Source: Rhodospirillales bacterium (lineage in GTDB: Bacteria > Pseudomonadota > Alphaproteobacteria > Kiloniellales > JACOMY01). From it: a stretch of DNA of 64,000 bases. The position numbers and the translations under genes were made by a program. The DNA lies in contig JACOMY010000011.1 of NCBI GenBank assembly GCA_014324045.1, forward strand, positions 1 through 64,000. Direction: 5' to 3'. The notes beneath the pieces were generated by a model that had not been told where the DNA came from, searched no databases, and saw only the letters and a program-made list of their open reading frames with translations. How positions within the stretch are numbered: the stretch's first letter is position 1; every line of letters starts with the position of its first letter. Below, piece by piece: positions 47,122 through 56,920 of the stretch.

Positions 47122-48647
47122 TGAGCCTCACTTTTATAATCGAGAATAACGTTGTTCTGTCCTACCGTCGCCTGTCCTACACGCATTGGCACGCTTTGGC
47201 TGAGTTTGTGGACAACTCCACACAAGCTTATTTCAACAGCCGCGACGAGCTTGATCCGCGCCTCAAAGAGGAAGGCGAAAGGCTCGAAGTGCGTATAACT
47301 TATGATCGGAACACCGCTTCTTTGCGCATTGCGGACAACTCCATCGGGATGTCCTACGAAGAGTTGGATCGCGCCCTGAAGATCGGCAAGCCGCCACCCA
47401 ACACATCGGGGCGCTCGCAGTATGGCATGGGAATGAAAACGGCCGCATGCTGGTTCGGTGAGGGCTGGGAGATTGTCACCAAGCGCTTGGGCGAGAACGT
47501 CGAGCACAGCGTGTTCATCGATGTTTCCAAGGTGGCTTCCGGCAACAACGCGCTCGAATACACAACAAAACCCAAGCAAGAAAATGCACACTACACCTAT
47601 ATCACAGTCAAAAAACTGCATTCCAAGATTTTGGGACGAACGATCTGGAAGATAAAGGACTTCCTGCGGTCCATATACCGTGTTGATTTGCGCGAAGGGC
47701 GTTTGCGCCTCTGGTTCCAGGATGAAGAACTTGTTTGGCAGGACGAAACGATCTTCCTGCAAAAGCCTGATGGCACACTCTACAAGCGGGATTTTAAGTT
47801 TCAGGTATATGGCAAGGACGCCCATGGCTGGTTCGGTATTCTCGGAAAAGGCCGGACGGGCCGTGCCAATGCCGGTTTCTCTATCCTACGGCGGAAACGC
47901 ATGGTGCGTGGCCACCCTGCGGCGTGGAGGCCGGAAGACATTTATGGCCCCGGCGGTAGGAACGACCTGATCAATCAGCGGCTCGTTGGTGAAATTCACC
48001 TTGATCAGTTCTCCGTCTCCCACACAAAGGACGACATCCAATGGGAGAATGACGAGGAAGAAAAGGTCGAAGCGGCTCTGGCGCAAGAATGCGCTGATTT
48101 CACCACCTTCATCAAAGCTTCAGGCAAGCGTCAGGGCGGCGACACGCGAGGTCCCACAGCTGTCGAGGTTCAGACCGCGACAGACGAACTACGCCAAGAA
48201 ATGGAATCCAAGGAATTCGTGGACTCGATCACCATCGATGATGCACCGCCCCCTGAAATCGTTGCTGCGGCAAATGCACAGATCGTCGCCAAAGCCTCGG
48301 AACACGAACCGGATCTCACACTTCGCGTTGGCGACCGTCAGTGCAAGATATTCATCTCCGACGATCATTCCGTGAACGACCCCTATTACGTTCACGAGAT
48401 CACCAAAGAGAGCACGGTGGTGGTAGTAAACAAAAACCATCCTCACTGGACCGAACTTCAAGGATCGGAAGGTGTTTTCAACTACTTACGTCATTGCGTC
48501 TATGACGCAATCGCAGAGTGGAAGGCCTCATTGCGAACCTCGCCAATCCGTCCCGAAACAGTGCGCACCTATAAAGATAAACTTCTACAACTACCAGCCG
48601 AAATTGAAGATATATATAGTAAAGATGCCAATCAAGAACTTGAATGA
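47121..48647 (+). CDS. MORC/MutL-like GHKL ATPase of the R-M island
   Basis: The 508-residue protein has the GHKL ATP-binding fold at residues 20-120. Motif I is ALAEFVDNS with Glu28 (general base) and Asn32 (Mg ligand), motif II is ADNSIGM, and the lid is QYGMGMKTAA at 100-109. The S5-like transducer half follows (about 200-330), and a charged, possibly coiled C-terminus. Such ATPases, close to eukaryotic MORC proteins, were reported in bacterial R-M clusters with methyltransferases and SF2 helicases. ATP-driven clamp closure around DNA is the suggested role. The start codon overlaps the preceding stop (TAATG). Confidence 0.85.
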   Translation: MSLTFIIENNVVLSYRRLSYTHWHALAEFVDNSTQAYFNSRDELDPRLKEEGERLEVRITYDRNTASLRIADNSIGMSYEELDRALKIGKPPPNTSGRSQYGMGMKTAACWFGEGWEIVTKRLGENVEHSVFIDVSKVASGNNALEYTTKPKQENAHYTYITVKKLHSKILGRTIWKIKDFLRSIYRVDLREGRLRLWFQDEELVWQDETIFLQKPDGTLYKRDFKFQVYGKDAHGWFGILGKGRTGRANAGFSILRRKRMVRGHPAAWRPEDIYGPGGRNDLINQRLVGEIHLDQFSVSHTKDDIQWENDEEEKVEAALAQECADFTTFIKASGKRQGGDTRGPTAVEVQTATDELRQEMESKEFVDSITIDDAPPPEIVAAANAQIVAKASEHEPDLTLRVGDRQCKIFISDDHSVNDPYYVHEITKESTVVVVNKNHPHWTELQGSEGVFNYLRHCVYDAIAEWKASLRTSPIRPETVRTYKDKLLQLPAEIEDIYSKDANQELE

Positions 48648-49483
48648 TCTTGTACCAATAATGATTTATTCCGATAACTGCGCCAAAAAACGGTTTATCC
48701 ATAACAAAATAATTTATTGCCCCAATGAATCACGCCATTCAGATAATGCTTGGTTGGTAACTTCCTGACAATTTATCTCAGACGCGAGCAGAAAAAGAAA
48801 CTGCGAAGGCTATCCGGTTACAAATTCTAGAACGCGCGCTTGAAAATTCCTGACAAGGATCCGATCATAATCGTGTCGAGGGGTACCTAGTCACCGAGCC
48901 AATATAGTACGTAATTGCCTACACAAATAAAAGTTGTGGTAGGCACGATCCAATTGCAGCAGGAGGACACAAATAGAATGGCGTGCTGTAGCTCGCGGAT
49001 GACCTGACGGTTGTCGGCGGGCCGAACTGATCAGTCTGACTACGCGGCAGGAAGGTTTACGACGGGATCGTCGCAGACTATGGCAAGGGCCATGCCGAAA
49101 CCGCAGGGACCTTCGAAGAATTCGGCGTCATCGGAGCTTTCGGCGCCAAGCAGGTGACGAATCGACGGCAAGCCGGGCGCAGGCTGCCCCCCGGCTTCGC
49201 CACCCCTGACCCCTGTGATCCAACTGCCGCACCTTGCCGGCTGCGGCTGCCGGAATTAGACCCGGCAATGCAGGTGCAAGGGGGTAGCAGTGTAGCCACT
49301 CAGCCAGATCTCGCCGAGGCGGATAGAGGATGGTGACGAGCCAAACGCCTAGACCATCGTTAACCTGAATTCGGCGGCAGGTGTCGGAGAGGCAAGACCT
49401 TGTCCTCAACCCGAGCACCGGTGCCTCTCGGCTCCGACGTCGGGCTACGCTAACCGCTGCTGCAAAGAGCGCGCGATCGGAAT
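48648..49483. other. Gene-free region after the R-M island
   Basis: The first about 300 bases are AT-rich and hold no frame with a motif. A short translated stretch near 49060-49160 (VYDGIVADYGKGHAETAG) looks protein-like but is isolated between stops and I do not recognise it; it may be a gene remnant. No repeats or RNA genes were seen. Confidence 0.5.
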
Positions 49484-50714
49484 CTAGGCCGCCTTGCGCC
49501 CGCGGGCGCTGACCACGGCCTCAAGCGAGGTTTCGAGCACGTCAAGCGCTTCCTGCAACTGATTCATCGGGATGGTCAGCGGGGTCAGGAGGCAAATCAC
49601 ATTGCCCTTGGTGCCGCAGTTCAACAGCAGCACACCACGCCGTTCTGCCTCGGCCATGAGGTCGGCGGTCAGCACCGGGGCGGCCTCCTTGGAAGCACGG
49701 TCAGTAACCAACTCGAAGGCCACCATGGCGCCGAGGCCGCGCACATCGCCGATGCACTCCATCCCTTGACGCGCGGCGATCGACTGCAGGCGGTCGGTCA
49801 TGATCTTACCGATTTCGGCTGCGCGCGCACAGAGGTTTTCCTCCTCGATCACGTCCAGGACGGCATGAGAAGCGGCGACGGAGATCGGCGGTCCCGCATA
49901 GGTGCCGCCGAAGCCCGCCAGGATTGGGGGCGTCCACAATCTCCTTGCGCCCGGTGACGGCCGACAGCGGGAATCCGCCGCCCAGGCCTTTGGCCATGGT
50001 TACCAGATCGGGCTGCACGCCGTAGTGCTCGAGCGCCAGCATCTTGCCGGTGCGCGCGATGCCGGTCTGAATCTCGTCCAGGATCAGCAGAATGCCGTAC
50101 CGGTCGGCGATCTCGCGCAGGCCCTCGAGGAAGGCCTTGGGCGCAACGTTGAAGCCACCCTCGCCCTGCACCGGCTCTACCGGGATATCGTGGAAGGGGT
50201 GCGGGAAGGGCGCATGGATCACCTCCGCCGGCATGGCGCCGAAGCCCTTCTTGTAGGGCACCAGCTTACCGGTCAACGCCATGCCCATCAGCGTCCGTCC
50301 GTGAAAACCGCCGTAGAAGGAGATGACAGCAGAACGACCGCTGTAGGCCCGCGCCATCTTGATCGCGTTCTCACCGCCTCGACGCCGGTGGTGACCAGCA
50401 TGGTCTTTTTCTCAAAGTCGCCGGGGACCAGCTCGTTCAGACGCTCGGCCAGACCGATGTAACCCTCGAAGGGACTAACGTTAAAGCAAGTGTGGGTGGA
50501 ATTTCTCACACTGCTCGGCGACCGCGGCCATCACCTTGGGATGACGGTGACCGGTATTCAGAACCGCAATGCCGGCGGCCATGTCGATGTAGCGCTTGCC
50601 GTCTACATCCCAAATCTCGGCATTCTCCGCACGCTCCGCATAGATTCTGCGCGTCGCGATCCCCTCCGCCACAGCGTCCTTGTGCCGCGCTGTCAGATCC
50701 TCACTTGCAGCCAT
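49484..50714 (-). pseudogene. gabT: Broken 4-aminobutyrate aminotransferase (gabT) gene
   Basis: The sequence is clearly GabT: HKDAVAEGIATRRIYAERAE, DMAAGIAVLNTGHRHPKV, MARAYSGRSAVISFYGGFHG, LILDEIQTGIARTGKMLA and MAKGLGGGFPLSAVTGRKE (with the PLP lysine). At least three single-base indels shift the frame: after CEKF near 50495, after GVEAV near 50370, and at GG/TYAG near 49925. A block between FHDIP and VEPVQGEGG (near 50170) is also missing, roughly 20-30 residues compared with intact family members. No full-length product is possible. The divergent regulator upstream (50826) is broken too, so GABA or polyamine catabolism has been lost here. Confidence 0.9.
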
Positions 50715-50825
50715 TATGCACGGCCTTTCCCGAAAATACTTAACAATACAACTGCCTACGCCTGTGCAAGATCCTGAGCAACAGCTTTATGTGATATCAC
50801 CGCGTTCGACAGAACAGCGGGTACC

Positions 50826-51149
50826 TTGGTGTTGGCAGAATTCGATGCCGGCGCGCGTCTGCGCCAAGCTAGGCAAGCTGCCGGCCTGACCCAGCGTAAA
50901 TTGGCCGGGCGGGCGGGCGTTCCGCACAGGCAGATCTCTACCATCGAGCAAAACCGCAACAGCCCCCGGTTGCGCCGTTGTACAATATCCTGGGTTGCAC
51001 AAAATCCTGGGCGGAATCTTCATGACAACGGCAGAATGCTTCGAACCGGATCAGGGCCTTAAAGAGCGAATTTTCTTTTCCTCTAAGGAACTTCTGGATT
51101 TTACTTCGCGCCTGTCGCAGCAGAACTCGTATCGGCCTGCACGCCTCCC
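50826..51149 (+). pseudogene. Broken XRE-cupin regulator (PuuR-like), partner of gabT
   Basis: The start encodes an HTH: LRQARQAAGLTQRKLAGRAG followed by VPHRQISTIEQN, as in PuuR-type regulators of putrescine or GABA genes. A 17-bp tandem duplication at 50977-51010 then shifts the frame. In the new frame the expected sequence ILGGIFMTTAECF and KERIFFSSKELLDF follows, and the cupin domain is absent. It is divergent from gabT, so it probably regulated it. Confidence 0.65.
50977..51010. repeat. 17-bp tandem duplication that breaks the XRE-cupin gene
   Basis: gttgtacaatatcctgg at 50977-50993 is followed by gttgcacaaaatcctgg at 50994-51010 (two mismatches). Its length is not a multiple of three, and the reading frame changes exactly across it. 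Confidence 0.85.
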
Positions 51150-51188
51150 TATTTGCAGGCATCGGGACCGCAACTCGGAGAGGACGGC

Positions 51189-52031
51189 ATGAACCGGACC
51201 ACGGGAAGACTTAGTGCCATCCAGTTGGTCAAGGAAGCTTATCGTGGGTGGAGCGCCAATCGAGGCGCCTGGTTAATAGCCTTGGCCTTACCCGCGGCTA
51301 TAGATGTGGTGGTGAACGCCGCTTTCTGGCGCCACACTGCAAGCTTGGTGGATCAAGTGCAACAAGGCACGGACCGGGAGGCCGATCTGGAAACCTTGCA
51401 TCTGGAAACCTTCCTCGGCGACGAAATGCTGCTAAGGTTCCTGGCGCTGGTGGCGGTCAACATCATTGCCATGACGCTCTTTGCGGTCTCCTGGCACCGG
51501 CTGGCCTTGCTCGGCGAGCGGCCCAGGCTGATCCCGGAGGTGAGGTCGGAGCACATACGCTTCGCCCTCGTTGCCTTCGCTTTGGTGTTCGGCCTCAGCA
51601 GCATCTTGATGGTCGGTTTCGCTTTTACGCTGGTCCAGCCTGCCGGCATGGCGACGATTTTGGCCCTGATCCTTGCCCTGCTTGTCTATATAAAATTGAG
51701 CATGCTGTTGCCGGCAGCGGCCGTCGGCGTGCCCTGCCGCATCCAAGATGCCTGGCGGATGACATCCGGCCAGGTCCTGCCCTTGTTCTGGGCGAGCCTC
51801 CTGGCCCTGCTGCCGATTATTTTCGGCTCCCTCCTGCTGACGTTCCTGCTATCCGGAGCTCTGCCCAAACTTTTCGGAGAGGGGCTTCTGGCAAATCTCG
51901 TGCTGCTGGCCGTCAAGACCTTGCTGAACTATTTTGCCTTGGCGGTGATGGTCGCCATCATCTCCCTCGCCTACAAAGAGATTACCAGACTGCCGCTGGC
52001 CGGAAACAAGAACCCGACGCATGGCACTTGA
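51189..52031 (+). CDS. Polytopic membrane protein of unknown function
   Basis: The 280-residue protein has about six hydrophobic segments: near residues 28-44, 83-105, 125-150, 155-180, 195-225 and 235-262. It resembles the general class of YciC/DUF975-like or glycerophosphoryl-diester-type membrane proteins with the motif QDAWRMTSGQVLPLFWASL, but no family is certain. The ATG at 51189 is used because gagagga precedes it. Its stop overlaps the trpF start by 11 bases, so it is translationally coupled with trpF. Confidence 0.75.
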   Translation: MNRTTGRLSAIQLVKEAYRGWSANRGAWLIALALPAAIDVVVNAAFWRHTASLVDQVQQGTDREADLETLHLETFLGDEMLLRFLALVAVNIIAMTLFAVSWHRLALLGERPRLIPEVRSEHIRFALVAFALVFGLSSILMVGFAFTLVQPAGMATILALILALLVYIKLSMLLPAAAVGVPCRIQDAWRMTSGQVLPLFWASLLALLPIIFGSLLLTFLLSGALPKLFGEGLLANLVLLAVKTLLNYFALAVMVAIISLAYKEITRLPLAGNKNPTHGT

Positions 52032-52668
52032 ATGCAAGATCTGCGGTCTGAAGGACCCGGCGGCAGTCGAGGCCGCGGTCGCCGGCGGAGCCGCTTTGCT
52101 GGGCTTCGTCTTCTTTCCGCGCAGCCCGCGCAGTGTCGCCCCAGCAGTGGTCGCGAGCCTCAGCCAGCACATTCCAGAGAGGTGCCTCAAGGTCGGCCTG
52201 CTGGTCGATCCCGACGACGAGACCTTGTCCGGGATTCTGCGTCAGGCACCGCTCGACATGCTTCAGCTACACGGCAGCGAGCCGCCAGCGCGGGTGGCCG
52301 AGATCAGAATGCGTTTCGGCAAGCCGGTGATGACGGCAGTGAAGATCGCCACACGCGACGACCTTGCCGCGGCCCGCGCCTACGAGCCAGTCGCCGACCG
52401 CCTGCTGTTCGACGCCAAACCGCCGGCCTCCATGAAGAACGCGCTGCCGGGCGGCAATGCCGTGGCCTTCGACTGGCGCCTGCTGGCCGGCTTCAACTGG
52501 TCGCGCCCCTGGATGCTGGCTGGCGCCTTGAAGGCGGAAAATCTGGCCGAGGCTGTCTCCACCTCCGGCGCCCGTGCAGTCGACGTCTCCTCCGGCGTCG
52601 AAAGCGCGCCCGGACAGAAGGATCCGGCCATGATCCACACCTTCTTGGAAAAGGCCCGCAGCCTTTAA
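52021..52668 (+). CDS. trpF: Phosphoribosylanthranilate isomerase
   Basis: The 215-residue TIM-barrel enzyme performs the Amadori rearrangement in tryptophan synthesis. The general-base Cys lies in CKICGLKDP near the N-terminus, LLGFVFFPRSPR follows, LLFDAKPP holds the general-acid Asp, and LAGALKAENLAEAV with GVESAPGQKD ends the phosphate-binding part. trpB and trpA, which usually follow in alphaproteobacteria, are absent; an Hpt-domain remnant follows instead. Confidence 0.94.
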   Translation: MALECKICGLKDPAAVEAAVAGGAALLGFVFFPRSPRSVAPAVVASLSQHIPERCLKVGLLVDPDDETLSGILRQAPLDMLQLHGSEPPARVAEIRMRFGKPVMTAVKIATRDDLAAARAYEPVADRLLFDAKPPASMKNALPGGNAVAFDWRLLAGFNWSRPWMLAGALKAENLAEAVSTSGARAVDVSSGVESAPGQKDPAMIHTFLEKARSL

Positions 52669-52729
52669 ACGAAGGCCAGGTAAACGAAGATCGGGGTTTC
52701 CTTGAACCAACGACGACATCATGGAGGCG

Positions 52730-52941
52730 CACAGTGGCAGGGACCGTCTGTTCGGCACCGTCGCTGCGGCCCGCCTATCTCAGCTTGCCAACGCTTTGGA
52801 AGAGCAAGCCAAGGGCGGCAAAACGCGGGCCTCGCCACGGGAATCGCCGAGCTCACGCCGTTCCACGAACGCTCTCTCGCTGCCATCGAGACCCCGATGG
52901 CGCATCTCGAAGCCTCCGGGGAACAGGCGGCTGCTCCCTAA
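52730..52941 (+). pseudogene. Remnant of an Hpt (histidine phosphotransfer) domain gene
   Basis: The piece LFGTVAAARLSQLANALEEQ resembles the C-terminal half of an Hpt domain, where GAxxLSxLCxxLE follows the phospho-histidine helix. After EEQAKGGKT the frame shifts and continues IAELTPFHERSLAAIETPMA to a stop at 52941. The phospho-histidine helix itself and any upstream domain are lost. It lies between trpF and the convergent enzyme gene. Confidence 0.5.
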
Positions 52942-52949
52942 AGCCCCCG

Positions 52950-53816
52950 CTAGTCCGGCCTCACAGCGGCATAACGCGCTTCTTCCTCGTAGTAGGAATC
53001 GAAGCCGACGCGCCGGCGCAGTTCGGCAAAGCCCAGCAACTGGGCTGGGTGCGTCTGCCCCTTCAGGGCTTCCAGCGCCTCCAGCATGGCACGCATCGCC
53101 GCCGACATGAGGGTCAGGGGATAGGCGGCGACGGCAAAGCCGATTGCGGCGAGCTCGGCAGGCGGCAGGATCGGCGTGGTTCCGCCCTCGACCATGTTGG
53201 CCAGATGATGGCCCGGCACTTCGCGGCAGATTCGCTCCATCTCCTCGCGCGAACGCGGGGCCTCGACGAAGAGGATGTCGGCGCCGGCCTCCTTGAAGGC
53301 GGCGGCACGCGCCAAGGCCTCGTCGAGACCGTGACCGTGATTGGCATCGGTACGCGCCAGGATGAGAATGTCGTCGCCCTCCGCCCGGGCATCGGCGGCA
53401 GCCTTGATGCGGTCGAGGGCCTCCACCCGGTCCACCACCAGCTTGCCCTTGGTGTGGCCGCAGCGTTTGGGCGCCAGCTGATCCTCGATCATGATCGCTG
53501 CGGCGCCGGCACGGGCATAGCCCTTGACCGTGCGCTTGACGTTCAAGGCATTGCCGTAGCCGGTGTCGCCGTCGCAGAGAACCGGCAGGCTGACCGCAGC
53601 ACAGATGTTGCGCACGCTGTCGAGCATCTCGCCGTAGGAAATGAGGCCGGTGTCGGGTTGGCCGATGCGGCAAGCAGAGACGGCGAAACCCGACATGAAG
53701 GCGGTCTGGAAGCCCGCCTGCTCGATCAGCTTGGCGCTTAGGGAATCGGCGCAAGAGGGTGTGACCAGCAGACGTTCCGCCGATAGGAGATCGCGCAACC
53801 TCTGGGCCCGGGTCAT
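52950..53816 (-). CDS. Isocitrate lyase/PEP mutase superfamily enzyme
   Basis: The 288-residue TIM-barrel protein carries the superfamily signature: LCDGDTGYGNALNVKRTVKG with the metal-binding Asp pair, IMIEDQLAPKRCGHTKGK (the catalytic loop, with Lys-Arg-Cys-Gly-His as in methylisocitrate/2,3-dimethylmalate lyases), and LILARTDANHGHGLDEAL. It probably cleaves a 2-hydroxy dicarboxylate or decarboxylates oxaloacetate; the exact substrate cannot be told. The ATG at 53816 overlaps the dctM stop by four bases, so it is made with the TRAP transporter, whose substrate it may metabolise. Confidence 0.85.
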   Translation of the reverse strand: MTRAQRLRDLLSAERLLVTPSCADSLSAKLIEQAGFQTAFMSGFAVSACRIGQPDTGLISYGEMLDSVRNICAAVSLPVLCDGDTGYGNALNVKRTVKGYARAGAAAIMIEDQLAPKRCGHTKGKLVVDRVEALDRIKAAADARAEGDDILILARTDANHGHGLDEALARAAAFKEAGADILFVEAPRSREEMERICREVPGHHLANMVEGGTTPILPPAELAAIGFAVAAYPLTLMSAAMRAMLEALEALKGQTHPAQLLGFAELRRRVGFDSYYEEEARYAAVRPD

Positions 53817-55087
53817 AGGGCGTAGGGAAGCCATAGCACGATGTCCTTGAAGAGGGCGATCAACAGGACAGCAAACAGCATCAACAATAGAAAGGGCAGC
53901 ACGCCCCGCGCGACCTCGCCCATCTTCGCCTTTGCGATGGCCTGTATCACATAGAGGTTGAGGCCAACCGGCGGGGTGATCAAGGCACACTCCACCATGA
54001 TCACGAAAAAAATGCCGAACCAGACCGGATCGATACCCAGGGCCATCAGGGCACCGGCCAAGACCGGCACCATGATCAGCATCATCGAGAGCGCCTCCAT
54101 AAAGAGCCCCATGATCAGCAACACCAGAGCCACGGCCAGGATGAAGAGCCCTGCCGTCTCGACATTCTCGGAGATCGTCTGGGTAATGTCCTGCGGGATG
54201 CGCCACAGCGCGATCGCCCGGGCGAAGACCTTGGCGCCGGCGACGATCAGCAAGATTGAGGCCGTGGTCTTCATGGAGTCCCTGACCGCCTCGCGCAGGC
54301 CCTGCCAGCTGAGCGAGCGCAAAACCACCGCAGTGACGAAAAGCGCCCCGATGAAGCCGATGGCCGATGCCTCGGTCGGCGTGAACCAGCCCTGATAGAT
54401 ACCGGCGATGACGAAAGCTGCCAGTAGTACGGTCGGCAAGGCCCTCAGTCCGGTCTGCTTCCGGGTGGTCCAGTCGGCCCGCTGGTTATCGCGCGCAATG
54501 GCCTTGACGCGCGCGTAGATCATGGAAAAGCCTATAAAGAGGGCGACCAGCAACAGCCCCGGCCCCACGCCGGCCTCAAACAATGCCAGCACCGATTCTT
54601 CGGTAATGACGCCGTAAACGATCAGAATGATGGAGGGTGGGATCAGGATGCCCAAGGTGCCGCCAGCGGCCAGCAGACCGAAGACGAAGTGCCGGGGATA
54701 GCCGCGGTTCACCATCTCTGGGATCGCGACCGTCCCGATAGTGGCGGCAGTGGCAACCGAGGAGCCCGAGATGGCGGCGAAGATCCCGCAGGATATCACA
54801 GTCGCCACTGCCAGACCGCCCGGCCAATGGCCCACCCAGGCTTGCACCGCGGCGAAGAGATCGCGCCCCACCCCGCCCTTCAGCATGACGTTCGACATCA
54901 GGAGAAATAGCGGCACGGCGATCAGCACGAAGCTGTCCATGGTCGACAGCAGACCGGAGGCAACCATCATCGGCGAGAAACCGCCGACCGTCAGCAACAG
55001 CAGTCCCAGACCAGCGAGCACGAAGGCCACCGGCACGCCGGCCAGCAAGAGCGCGAAGAGCGCCGCAAGAATAAACAGGCTGTCCAT
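53813..55087 (-). CDS. dctM: TRAP transporter large permease subunit
   Basis: The 424-residue DctM-family protein has 12 or more hydrophobic segments. Family motifs are the N-terminal FVLIAVPLFLLMSNVMLKGG, ISGSSVATAATIGTVAIPEM and GGTLGILIPPSIILIVYG. It works with DctQ and a periplasmic binding protein to import organic acids with sodium. The ATG at 55087 lies two bases after the dctQ stop, and the stop overlaps the downstream lyase-like gene. Confidence 0.93.
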   Translation of the reverse strand: MDSLFILAALFALLLAGVPVAFVLAGLGLLLLTVGGFSPMMVASGLLSTMDSFVLIAVPLFLLMSNVMLKGGVGRDLFAAVQAWVGHWPGGLAVATVISCGIFAAISGSSVATAATIGTVAIPEMVNRGYPRHFVFGLLAAGGTLGILIPPSIILIVYGVITEESVLALFEAGVGPGLLLVALFIGFSMIYARVKAIARDNQRADWTTRKQTGLRALPTVLLAAFVIAGIYQGWFTPTEASAIGFIGALFVTAVVLRSLSWQGLREAVRDSMKTTASILLIVAGAKVFARAIALWRIPQDITQTISENVETAGLFILAVALVLLIMGLFMEALSMMLIMVPVLAGALMALGIDPVWFGIFFVIMVECALITPPVGLNLYVIQAIAKAKMGEVARGVLPFLLLMLFAVLLIALFKDIVLWLPYAL

Positions 55088-55089
55088 TG

Positions 55090-55590
55090 CTACCCGGCAA
55101 TCTTTCGATGCTCGGGCAGCGGCCTGCCGCCCACGGCGCGAACCAACTCCAGCAGGGTCTGCAGGGCAAGCAGAAGGAAGGCTAAGGGGATCGCTGCCTG
55201 CGCCCACCAATTCGGCAGATCCATCATGGTTCCGGTGGTCCGGCCGCGTTCCAGCGAATTGAGGGCGATGGGCGCGCCATAGAAAATGACCGCGACAGCC
55301 AAGGCCAATACGAAGATCAAGGTCACCACGCGCGCAACGCGCCGGCCGGCCGGTCCCAGCAGATCCGTTACCACCGTCACCCGGATGTGCTGATCGTGGT
55401 GCAACAGGGCCGCCATCGCCAAGAAGGTCGCCCAGACGAAGATCAGGCGGGAGAGTTCCTCGGCCCAGACGGTCGGCGCATTGAAGAAGTAGCGCGACGC
55501 AACCTCCCATGCCAGCATCAAGCCGATGGCGAAGTAGGCCCAGCCGGCGGCCAGGCCCACCGCGTCGGACAGACGATCGATCGCACGCAT
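55090..55590 (-). CDS. dctQ: TRAP transporter small permease subunit
   Basis: The 166-residue protein has four membrane segments, near residues 12-30, 48-65, 88-106 and 130-148. The DctQ landmark EVASRYFFNAPTVWAEELSR lies between the first two. It is the small integral subunit that bridges DctP and DctM. It lies 19 bases after dctP. Confidence 0.92.
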   Translation of the reverse strand: MRAIDRLSDAVGLAAGWAYFAIGLMLAWEVASRYFFNAPTVWAEELSRLIFVWATFLAMAALLHHDQHIRVTVVTDLLGPAGRRVARVVTLIFVLALAVAVIFYGAPIALNSLERGRTTGTMMDLPNWWAQAAIPLAFLLLALQTLLELVRAVGGRPLPEHRKIAG

Positions 55591-55609
55591 GGGTGCTGTC
55601 GCGGTCGGC

Positions 55610-56605
55610 TTACAGCTTCTCAGCGGCGTCCAGGACCTGCTTGCCCATTTCGCCGGAGGTCTTCAGCCACTCCTGAATTACCGGCGCGGAGGCCTTCTTC
55701 CAGGCCTCGATCTCATCGGCGGTCGGGATATAGACCGTCATGCCGTGGTCCTTGGCCGCTTGGAAGGCTTCGGCCTCGATCTCCGAGACGCGGTTGCGCA
55801 CATCCTCCTCCGCCTTCAGGGCGGCAGCCGCGATGACTTCACGCTGCTTGTCGTCCAGACCCTGCCAGAAGTCTTCGTTGATCAGCACGATGAATTCGAT
55901 GTCGGCGTTGTTGGTGACGGTGATGGTATCCATCACATCCCACAGCGAGCGGGATTTGACCCCGGAGACGCCGGTCATGCCGATATCCACCGTTCCACGC
56001 TGATAAGCCAGGAACTGCTCGGAGCCGGAAATCAGGGTCGGCACACCGCCCAGCACCTGAATCCAGGTACCCAGGGTCTTGCCGAAGACACGGACCTTCT
56101 TGTCCTTCACCGCCTCGGGCGTCTCAATCGGGCTGCCGTTGGACAGCAGAATCACGCCGCCATAGGCCTGCCACCACAGCGGCCGGGCACCCGTCTCCAG
56201 CATCGCCTTGTCGAGCGGTGCACGCACCGCGCTGCCCGGCGCCACGGCCTTGCGGACCTTCTCTTCGCTGTTCAGCACGAAAGGCATGTAGAAGACATCG
56301 ACCGCAGGGATCTCGCCGACGAAGCGGGTCAGCGAAGCCACCCCCATCTCAATCTGACCGGAGGCCACCGCTTCCGGCACCTCCTTGTCTTTGAAAAGCT
56401 GAGCCGAATCGTAGATCTCTACCGTCATGTCGGAGTTCGCTTCGACCGCCTCCTTGAACAGCAGCAGATTCTGTCCGAGGTGGCTCTTCAACGGCAGCTG
56501 CAGCGAAATCCGCAGGGTTTCCGAAGCATCGGCGGCGAAGGCGATGAAACTGCTGCACAGCCCCAGCGCAGCAGCGCCGGTAAACGCGGCCAGGCGGTTG
56601 GTCAT
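55610..56605 (-). CDS. dctP: TRAP transporter substrate-binding protein
   Basis: The 331-residue protein starts with a signal peptide (cleavage expected near AFAADAS, about residue 25) and has the DctP fold. Typical motifs are the conserved arginine-bearing KKVRVFGKTLGTWIQVLGG, where carboxylate is bound, and TDIGMTGVSGV-like (TVDIGMTGVSGVKSRSLWD). The ligand should be a carboxylate, but its identity is open. It is the first gene of dctP-dctQ-dctM-lyase, and its promoter should lie in the interval shared with the divergent hydratase gene. Confidence 0.92.
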   Translation of the reverse strand: MTNRLAAFTGAAALGLCSSFIAFAADASETLRISLQLPLKSHLGQNLLLFKEAVEANSDMTVEIYDSAQLFKDKEVPEAVASGQIEMGVASLTRFVGEIPAVDVFYMPFVLNSEEKVRKAVAPGSAVRAPLDKAMLETGARPLWWQAYGGVILLSNGSPIETPEAVKDKKVRVFGKTLGTWIQVLGGVPTLISGSEQFLAYQRGTVDIGMTGVSGVKSRSLWDVMDTITVTNNADIEFIVLINEDFWQGLDDKQREVIAAAALKAEEDVRNRVSEIEAEAFQAAKDHGMTVYIPTADEIEAWKKASAPVIQEWLKTSGEMGKQVLDAAEKL

Positions 56606-56920
56606 GACTGTCTCCCTAAAGCTGTTGTCTGCTTGTTTCTCTAGACTGCAAGGGACTTAAAGCGGCCGCCTTCAGCTTTGTCAACGACAGCCCCGCATCC
56701 TTTGCGAGCGCTTGCGGAATTGCAAGGATCGCCCGCCGCGCGCCAAGTCATCCACTCTGCCTCCGGTTATTGGAAAACGTCCTCAAGCTGGCAGACCCTT
56801 GGACCTCTACGCGGTCCCAGGCTGCATCCCAGTGCGATGCCGTCGCGCGTATCCCCCTTGACGGCCACCACGCAATGCCTCGTGCTTGTTGCTTTCGCCC
56901 GCAATTCGGAGGCCAAGCCG

